A stretch of 64,000 nucleotides of DNA. Source: Lachnospiraceae bacterium (GTDB lineage Bacteria; Bacillota; Clostridia; Lachnospirales; Lachnospiraceae). Where the stretch lies: NCBI GenBank assembly GCA_910575155.1, contig CAJTDX010000003.1, positions 124,001 through 188,000 on the forward strand. The letters run 5' to 3'. The notes beneath the pieces were generated by a model that searched no databases, was not told the DNA's origin, and saw nothing but the letters and a program-made list of their open reading frames with translations. The position numbers and the translations under genes are program-made. Shown here one piece after another: positions 58,619 through 64,000 of the stretch (positions are counted from its first letter, which is position 1; each line of letters starts with the position of its first letter).

Positions 58619-58676
58619 ATAAATACTTATGTGAAATAGGAAAAAGATTCCAGAAATGGTACGCAGGAGGAAGTAT

Positions 58677-59555
58677 ATGATAAAGAGCATGACCGGTTTT
58701 GGGCGCTGTGAGAAGGTCAATGAGACGCAGAAGGTCACAGTGGAGATGAAGTCGGTAAACCATCGTTATCTGGACATAGGCATTAAGATGCCAAAAAAAT
58801 TGAATTTTTTTGAACATGCAGTCCGTACCCTTTTAAAAGACTATATTCAGCGGGGCAAGGTTGATGTTTTTATTACGTATGAGGATTGTACCGAGAATCA
58901 GGTATTGTTAAAATACAATGAATTTCTGGCGGGAGAATATGTAAGATATGCGCGCCGGATGGCGGAAGATTTTGAGCTGCCTTTTAACCTTGGCGCGGCA
59001 GAACTTTCCAGATACCCGGAGATTCTTACTATGGAGAACCAGGAACAGGATGACGAGGGATGGTGGAAGCTGTTAGAGCAGGCCGTCCTTGGCGCGGCAG
59101 AGCAGTTTGTGGCAGCCAGGATTCAGGAAGGAGAACGGCTCAGGGACGATCTGTTTGGCAAACTGGAGACAATGTCCGGTTATGTGGAGCAGATTGAACA
59201 GCGTTCGCCGCAGATTATAAAGGAATACAGAAGCAGACTGACGGAGAAGGTGCAGGAGCTTTTGGAGAGTACGCAGATAGATGAAAATAAGATTCTGGCA
59301 GAAACGGCCATATTTGCAGATAAGATCTGCACCGACGAGGAGATCGTCCGTTTAAAAACCCATATCAGCAATATGAAAGAGACGCTAAAGCAGGGGGCGG
59401 GCATTGGACGGAAGCTGGATTTTATTGCGCAGGAGATGAACCGGGAGGCAAATACCATTCTTTCCAAGGCAAATGATATGGAGGTTTCGGAGCTTGCCAT
59501 TGATTTAAAGACGGATATTGAGAAAGTCAGAGAACAGATTCAGAATATTGAATAA
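58677..59555 (+). CDS. YicC/YloC-family endoribonuclease
   Basis: A 292-residue protein with the N-terminal signature MIKSMTGFGRCE and SVNHRYLDIGIKMP, and the C-terminal DUF1732 region ending GRKLDFIAQEMNREANTIL. YicC and YloC are endoribonucleases acting on mRNA and sRNA. ATG at 58677 has AGGAGG 6 nt upstream; an in-frame ATG at 58656 contains that site within its own codons. It precedes gmk directly. Confidence 0.94.
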   Translation: MIKSMTGFGRCEKVNETQKVTVEMKSVNHRYLDIGIKMPKKLNFFEHAVRTLLKDYIQRGKVDVFITYEDCTENQVLLKYNEFLAGEYVRYARRMAEDFELPFNLGAAELSRYPEILTMENQEQDDEGWWKLLEQAVLGAAEQFVAARIQEGERLRDDLFGKLETMSGYVEQIEQRSPQIIKEYRSRLTEKVQELLESTQIDENKILAETAIFADKICTDEEIVRLKTHISNMKETLKQGAGIGRKLDFIAQEMNREANTILSKANDMEVSELAIDLKTDIEKVREQIQNIE

Positions 59556-59574
59556 TGACCGCAGAGGAGAAAAT

Positions 59575-60210
59575 ATGAAAAGAAAAGGGATTTTAACAGT
59601 AGTTTCCGGTTTTTCCGGTTCCGGGAAGGGAACTATTATGAAACAGCTCCTTACAGAACACGCAGATACTTATGCGCTCAGCATATCTGCGACTACAAGA
59701 GCGCCGCGGCCTGGAGAACGCAATGGCAGGGAATATTTTTTCGTGTCCCAGGAAGAATTTGAAGAAATGATCCGTCAGAAAAAACTGATTGAATATGCCC
59801 GGTATGTGGATAATTATTATGGAACGCCCAGGGACTATGTTTTTCAGCAGTTAGACCAGGGACGGGATGTGATTCTTGAGATTGAGATTCAGGGGGCGCT
59901 TAAGGTAAAAGAAGCGTATCCGGATACGCTTTTGCTGTTTGTATCCCCTCCGGATGCGGAGGAATTAAAACGCCGTCTTGTAAACCGGGGAACCGAAGAG
60001 GAAGCTGTCATCGCCTCACGCTTAAGCCGTGCCTGGCAGGAAGCGCAGGGGGTGGAGAATTACGATTATTTCGTGATCAATGATGATTTGAAAGAATGTG
60101 TACAGGAAGTACATTCTATTATAAAAAATGAACATGCCCGCGCGGCAAGAAACCAAGCATTAATTGAGAATATCAGAGCGGAGCTTAAAAGCTTTGCGAA
60201 AGGAGAATGA
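59575..60210 (+). CDS. gmk: Guanylate kinase
   Basis: A 211-residue kinase phosphorylating GMP to GDP. P-loop VVSGFSGSGKGTIMKQLL near residue 10, GMP-binding SATTRAPRPGERNGREYFF, and EIEIQGALKVKE. ATG at 59575 has GAGGAG 7 nt upstream. In many Firmicutes remA lies between yicC and gmk; it is missing here, the gap being 19 nt. The stop overlaps the first possible rpoZ ATG. Confidence 0.96.
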   Translation: MKRKGILTVVSGFSGSGKGTIMKQLLTEHADTYALSISATTRAPRPGERNGREYFFVSQEEFEEMIRQKKLIEYARYVDNYYGTPRDYVFQQLDQGRDVILEIEIQGALKVKEAYPDTLLLFVSPPDAEELKRRLVNRGTEEEAVIASRLSRAWQEAQGVENYDYFVINDDLKECVQEVHSIIKNEHARAARNQALIENIRAELKSFAKGE

Positions 60211-60215
60211 TAATT

Positions 60216-60482
60216 ATGATGTTGCATCCCTCTTACACAGATTTGATGAAAGTAGTAAACAGCGGCGTTGAAATTGGAGAAGAACCTGTGGTAAACAGCC
60301 GTTATTCGATTGTGCTTGCAACGGCAAAGAGAGCAAGGCAGATCATCGGGGGCGACGAACCTGTGATTGACGGCATGTCCAATCAGAAGCCGCTGTCCGT
60401 TGCGGTAGAGGAAGTATTCAACAGCAAAGTGACCATTGTCGGCGAAGACAATGATCAGGAACAGGAGTATACAGAAGAATAA
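60216..60482 (+). CDS. rpoZ: RNA polymerase omega subunit
   Basis: An 88-residue omega subunit that aids RNA polymerase assembly. The core is SRYSIVLATAKRARQIIGG, followed by KPLSVAVEEVFNSKVTI. Three ATG codons are in frame (60207, 60216, 60219); AGGAG at 60201-60205 is best spaced for 60216, and homologues begin MLHPSYTDL. It closes the gmk unit. Confidence 0.94.
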   Translation: MMLHPSYTDLMKVVNSGVEIGEEPVVNSRYSIVLATAKRARQIIGGDEPVIDGMSNQKPLSVAVEEVFNSKVTIVGEDNDQEQEYTEE

Positions 60483-60564
60483 TAACAGCTATGTCACACC
60501 ATCCTGCAAATACAGAGAATTGTTTGTACTTTGCGAATGGTGTGTTCTTGTTAGAGAGGAATCT

Positions 60565-61890
60565 ATGAAAATATTATTTGTTTCCCTTGGATGTGACAAA
60601 AATCTGGTAGACACAGAGTTTATGATAGGGGCATTGGGAGCCGGCGGTCACACATTTACCAATGAGGAAGAACAGGCGGAAGTCATTGTAATTAATAGCT
60701 GCTGTTTTATCAATGACGCCAAAGAAGAAAGCGTCAACACCATTCTGGAGATGGCGGAATATAAGGACAGAGGCAGTTGTAAAGCCCTGATTGTCACAGG
60801 ATGTCTGGCGCAGAGGTACCAGGATGAGATCAGGAAAGAAATTCCCCAGGTGGACGCGGTGCTTGGCACCAATTCTTATGAGGAGATTAACGAAGCTTTA
60901 AAAGAAATAGAAACTGGCGGGAACTATGAGAAATATCTGCCTCTTTCAGGACTGCCCAGCCACAAAGCAGGACGAAACTTGACCACCGGCGGTCATTACG
61001 CACATTTAAAAATTGCTGAAGGCTGCGACAAACACTGCAGTTACTGCATTATTCCTCAGATTCGCGGTTCTTACCGCAGCGTGCCAATGGAAGAACTGCT
61101 GAAAGAAGCGGAAGAACTCGCGCGGCAGGGCGTAAAAGAACTGATTCTGGTGGCGCAGGAAACTACGCTGTACGGCGTGGATCTCTATGGAGAGAAATCG
61201 CTGCATCTTTTGCTGGACAAGCTGAATAACATAGCGGGTATCCAGTGGATTCGGATTATGTACTGTTATCCGGAAGAAATTTACGAGGATTTGATTCTTT
61301 CCATAAAGCGCAATAAAAAAGTGTGCCATTATCTGGATATGCCCATTCAGCACATCAACGATACGATTCTCAAACGGATGGGAAGAAGGACGAACCGGGC
61401 GGAACTGACAGAAAAAATTGCCAGACTGCGGGAAGAAATTCCGGATATCACGCTGCGCACCACCTTAATCTGCGGATTTCCAGGAGAGACGCACAAGATG
61501 CACGAGGAGCTTATGTATTTTCTGAATGAGACAGAATTTGACCGTTTGGGCGCGTTCACCTATTCTGCGGAGGAAGGGACCCCGGCGGCAGGATTTTCCG
61601 GCCAGGTGGAAGAAACGCAGAAAGAAAGCTGGCGCGACGAGATCATGGAGCTGCAGGAAGAAATTATTTTTGACAAAAATGAGGAGATGAAAGGCCGGGA
61701 GTTATTGGTGATGATTGAGGGCAGAGTGGAGGACGAGAACGCCTATGTGGGCAGAACTTACCGGGATGCGCCGGAGATCGACGGTTATATTTTTGTAAAT
61801 ACGGATCTTTCTCTGATGACTGGTGATTTTGTAAAAGTTCGTGTTACAGGGGCTTACGAATATGATTTGATAGGAGATATGATACCATGA
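60565..61890 (+). CDS. rimO: Ribosomal protein S12 methylthiotransferase
   Basis: A 441-residue radical-SAM methylthiotransferase that modifies Asp88 of S12. UPF0004: FVSLGCDKNLVDTEFM, NSCCFINDAKEESVN, VTGCLAQRY. Radical SAM: CDKHCSYCIIPQIRGSYRS. C-terminal TRAM domain. The GSYRS segment and CDKNLVD favour RimO over MiaB. Start 60565 with GAGAGGA 6 nt upstream; a longer frame from 60436 overlaps rpoZ. It overlaps pgsA by 4 nt. Confidence 0.96.
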   Translation: MKILFVSLGCDKNLVDTEFMIGALGAGGHTFTNEEEQAEVIVINSCCFINDAKEESVNTILEMAEYKDRGSCKALIVTGCLAQRYQDEIRKEIPQVDAVLGTNSYEEINEALKEIETGGNYEKYLPLSGLPSHKAGRNLTTGGHYAHLKIAEGCDKHCSYCIIPQIRGSYRSVPMEELLKEAEELARQGVKELILVAQETTLYGVDLYGEKSLHLLLDKLNNIAGIQWIRIMYCYPEEIYEDLILSIKRNKKVCHYLDMPIQHINDTILKRMGRRTNRAELTEKIARLREEIPDITLRTTLICGFPGETHKMHEELMYFLNETEFDRLGAFTYSAEEGTPAAGFSGQVEETQKESWRDEIMELQEEIIFDKNEEMKGRELLVMIEGRVEDENAYVGRTYRDAPEIDGYIFVNTDLSLMTGDFVKVRVTGAYEYDLIGDMIP

Positions 61891-62432
61891 ATTTACCAAA
61901 TAAACTGACTGTTCTGCGCGTGATCCTGATTTTGCCGTTTGTGGTATTTATGCTGGTTCCGGTTTGGGGAGATACTCTGAGCATGTATGCAGCGGCGGCG
62001 ATTTTCATTATAGCGAGTTTTACCGACCTTCTGGATGGAAAAATTGCCAGAAAGTACAATCTTGTTACAAATTTCGGCAAATTTATGGATCCCCTTGCTG
62101 ATAAATTATTAGTAGCGGCAGCATTAATTTGTCTTACGGCAGGCGGCAGGTTAAACGCCTGGGTTTCCATTATTATCATCAGCCGGGAATTTATCATCAG
62201 CGGTTTTCGTCTGGTAGCTTCCGACAATGGAATTGTAATTGCAGCGAGCTACTGGGGCAAATTTAAGACGACGTTTCAGATGGTGATGATTGTGATGCTC
62301 ATCTTAGATTTCGATAACGGGCTTTATCAGATTTGCGCCGTAATCGTCACCTATATTGCGGTGATTTTGACCGTTATTTCTCTGATTGACTATATAATAA
62401 AGAATAAAGACGTTCTCAAAGAGCAAAAATAA
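61887..62432 (+). CDS. pgsA: CDP-diacylglycerol-glycerol-3-phosphate 3-phosphatidyltransferase
   Basis: A 181-residue membrane enzyme with the CDP-alcohol motif D-x2-D-G-x2-A-R-x8-G-x3-D-x3-D, seen as DLLDGKIARKYNL followed by FGKFMDPLADK. It makes phosphatidylglycerol phosphate, the precursor of the lipid that Cls (1886) converts to cardiolipin. Five or six helices. The ATGA overlap with rimO suggests coupled translation. Confidence 0.95.
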   Translation: MNLPNKLTVLRVILILPFVVFMLVPVWGDTLSMYAAAAIFIIASFTDLLDGKIARKYNLVTNFGKFMDPLADKLLVAAALICLTAGGRLNAWVSIIIISREFIISGFRLVASDNGIVIAASYWGKFKTTFQMVMIVMLILDFDNGLYQICAVIVTYIAVILTVISLIDYIIKNKDVLKEQK

Positions 62433-62471
62433 AAATGGTTAAAACAGAACATCAGGGAAAGGGATGATGAA

Positions 62472-63716
62472 ATGACAGTAGAATTAATTTGTGTGGGAAC
62501 CGAACTGCTTCTGGGGAATATTGTGAATACCAATGCGGCGTTTATCGCTGAAAAGTGCGCTATGTTGGGATTATCCATGTATTATCAGAGCGTGGTTGGC
62601 GATAATCCGGGTCGTTTGGAAGAACTGCTCTTGACCGCCATCGGGCGTTCCTCCGTCATCATTTTGTGCGGAGGTCTCGGACCTACTCAGGATGACCTTA
62701 CCAAAGAGACGGCAGCCAGGGTAATGCGCCGTAAGCTGAGAGAGGATCAAAGGGCGCGGCGGGAAATTCAGGAATTTATGGAAAAACGGGGATGCCGGAT
62801 TACGGAAAATAACTGGAAACAGGCGATGGTTCCGGAACATGCCAGGGTATTGTACAATGCAAACGGCACAGCCCCTGGAATTATTATGGAGGAAGGGGAC
62901 ACCAGAATCATTCTTCTTCCGGGCCCGCCCAATGAACTGGTTCCCATGTTCGAAGAACAGGTATTTCCTTATCTCCATAAGCTGCAGCCGGAGACGATCT
63001 GTTCTAAAATGGTGAAGTTATGCGGCATCGGAGAAAGCTCTGCGGAGACAAAAATACTGGATTTAATCGAAACGCAGACGAATCCTACCGTAGCTCCCTA
63101 TGCCAAGACCGGAGAGGTACATTTGCGTATTACGGCCAAAGCTTCCTGCGAACAGGAGGCATACGCTTTGATCGAGCCTGTGGAGCAGGAGTTACGGAAC
63201 CGTTTTGGAGATCTGATCTATACCGACGACCCGGATGTGACGCTGGAAACGGCTGTGTACGAGCTGTTAAAAGAGAAACATCTTACAGTTACCACCGCAG
63301 AATCCTGTACGGGAGGACTGCTTGCCGGAAGGCTGATCAATGTGCCCGGGATCTCTGCGTACCTGAAAGAGGGATATATCACATATTCCAATGAGGCAAA
63401 AGAAAAGCTGCTGGGCGTTCCGGCAGAAATCCTGAGAGAATATGGAGCGGTCAGTCCGCAGACCGCAGAAGCCATGGCAGAAGGCGGCGCCAGAGCGGCG
63501 GACGCTGATTTATGTATAGCGGTAACTGGAATTGCCGGGCCTGACGGCGGCACCAGCCAGAAGCCGGTAGGGCTTGTGTATATGAGCTGCTATTGCAGAG
63601 GAAAGTGGTACACAGAAAAGAACCTGTATACAGGAAGCCGCAGCAAGATTCGGGAATACTCGGTGGCAGGCGCGCTGACGCTGCTCCGGCAGGCAATCAT
63701 AAAACAATACAAATAA
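62472..63716 (+). CDS. cinA: CinA-family protein (nicotinamide-nucleotide amidase)
   Basis: A 414-residue two-domain protein. N-terminal MoaB/MogA-like domain (ELICVGTELLLGNIVNTNA, ILCGGLGPTQDDLTKE, ILLPGPPNELVPMFEEQ) and C-terminal PncC amidase domain (TVTTAESCTGGLLAGRLINV, SNEAKEKLLGV, AVTGIAGPDGGT). CinA deamidates NMN and may repair oxidised nucleotides. Its 3' end, with the start of rsmD, is duplicated in tandem (see repeat at 63674). Confidence 0.95.
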   Translation: MTVELICVGTELLLGNIVNTNAAFIAEKCAMLGLSMYYQSVVGDNPGRLEELLLTAIGRSSVIILCGGLGPTQDDLTKETAARVMRRKLREDQRARREIQEFMEKRGCRITENNWKQAMVPEHARVLYNANGTAPGIIMEEGDTRIILLPGPPNELVPMFEEQVFPYLHKLQPETICSKMVKLCGIGESSAETKILDLIETQTNPTVAPYAKTGEVHLRITAKASCEQEAYALIEPVEQELRNRFGDLIYTDDPDVTLETAVYELLKEKHLTVTTAESCTGGLLAGRLINVPGISAYLKEGYITYSNEAKEKLLGVPAEILREYGAVSPQTAEAMAEGGARAADADLCIAVTGIAGPDGGTSQKPVGLVYMSCYCRGKWYTEKNLYTGSRSKIREYSVAGALTLLRQAIIKQYK

Positions 63717-63816
63717 GATGATAAAATGCGAATGATAGCAGGAACCTGCTGACGCTGCTCCGGCAGGCAATCATAGAACAATACAAATGAGGTGATAAAA
63801 TGCGAATTATTGCAGG
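63674..63816 (+). repeat. 74-bp tandem duplication of the cinA end and rsmD start
   Basis: The segment from 63674 (GCTGACGCTGCTCCGGCAGG) repeats at 63748, period 74 bp, nearly identical for about 69 bp in each copy. It covers the last codons of cinA, the gap, and the first six codons of rsmD. The first copy carries a decoy start at 63726 that stops after eight codons (TGA 63750-63752); the second carries the true rsmD start at 63800. Confidence 0.85.
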
Positions 63817-64000
63817 AAGCGCAAGAAGCCTGCCGCTTAAGACCATATCCGGTACGGATACAAGACCAACGACTGACCGCATCAAAGAAACTTTGTTTAA
63901 TATGCTCAGTCCATATCTTTTGGACTGCAGGTTTCTGGATTTGTTTGCAGGAAGCGGTCAGATTGGACTGGAGGCAGTGAGCCGGGGAGCAAGAAACGCT
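63800..64000 (+). CDS. rsmD: 16S rRNA (guanine966-N2)-methyltransferase RsmD (partial)
   Basis: Only the first 67 codons are in the window; the frame runs off the right edge. MRIIAGSARSLPLKT, then TRPTTDRIKETLFNML and the SAM-binding LDLFAGSGQIGLEAVSRGA are the RsmD N-terminal signature. It methylates G966 of 16S rRNA. GAGGTGAT lies just upstream of the ATG at 63800. The coding start lies in the second copy of a 74-bp tandem repeat. Confidence 0.94.
   Translation, partial: MRIIAGSARSLPLKTISGTDTRPTTDRIKETLFNMLSPYLLDCRFLDLFAGSGQIGLEAVSRGARNA

Overview
The window looks like a chromosomal segment of a spore-forming, probably strictly anaerobic Lachnospiraceae-type member of the Clostridia. The support is a six-gene Rnf complex in the order C-D-G-E-A-B, a biotin-dependent sodium-pump decarboxylase operon, an alpha/beta-type SASP and a GerW (YtfJ) sporulation protein, an RqcH/NFACT protein, a DAK2/Asp23 pair, Firmicute-style sigma-A promoters (TTGACA-like, 17 bp, TATAAT-like) and strong GGAGG ribosome binding sites. 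No rRNA, tRNA, CRISPR array, prophage or insertion sequence was recognised. Most of the window is ordinary core genome with a few accessory or unusual items.

Layout. 1-8.5 kb: a MarR regulator with an extra C-terminal domain (cut by the left edge), an intracellular subtilisin-like protease, cardiolipin synthase, two S11 D-Ala-D-Ala carboxypeptidases, a membrane-anchored metallophosphoesterase, and scpA-scpB. 8.6-13.9 kb: a five-gene operon with an acyl-CoA carboxyltransferase, an OadG-like lipoprotein, a biotin carrier, the OadB sodium pump and the OadA carboxyltransferase. 14.0-19.7 kb: an RpiR regulator, a BaiN/YhiN flavoprotein, cmk, ispH, ribosomal protein S1 and a solitary cheR. 19.8-26.9 kb: a YprB-like exonuclease on the minus strand, then a 1929-residue secreted CotH-kinase/lamin-tail surface protein. 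27.2-32.2 kb: rnfCDGEAB.

32.3-41.5 kb: a duplicated CmpB-type membrane protein, proB and proA separated by a DUF896 gene, a 5-formyl-THF cyclo-ligase and a SigV/RsiV-like sigma/anti-sigma pair, then a GNAT gene, miaB, ruvA and a second GNAT gene. 41.7-51.1 kb: ruvB, zapA, a U32 peptidase, an FtsW/RodA and PBP2 pair, a NUDIX gene, an orphan gene with DUF2953 and gerW, and a 45-residue membrane protein. 51.1-51.6 kb is a gene-free stretch full of palindromes. 51.6-64 kb: rpmB, asp23-fakA-recG, a SASP gene, rqcH, yicC-gmk-rpoZ, rimO-pgsA-cinA and the start of rsmD.

How the genes fit together. The decarboxylase operon and Rnf are both likely sodium-motive energy converters: one couples decarboxylation, the other ferredoxin:NAD+ electron transfer, to ion export. 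The envelope genes (two carboxypeptidases, SEDS glycosyltransferase plus PBP2, cardiolipin synthase, pgsA, zapA) and the SigV/RsiV pair, which carries a recognisable ECF autoregulatory promoter, form a cell-wall and stress theme. The most unusual items are the hybrid carboxyltransferase operon with its lipoprotein OadG, the hairpin leader before oadA, the CotH surface protein, a Cys-rich tail on RnfE, long perfect inverted repeats (inside recG, after gerW, after recG), and a 74-bp tandem duplication at the cinA/rsmD junction.
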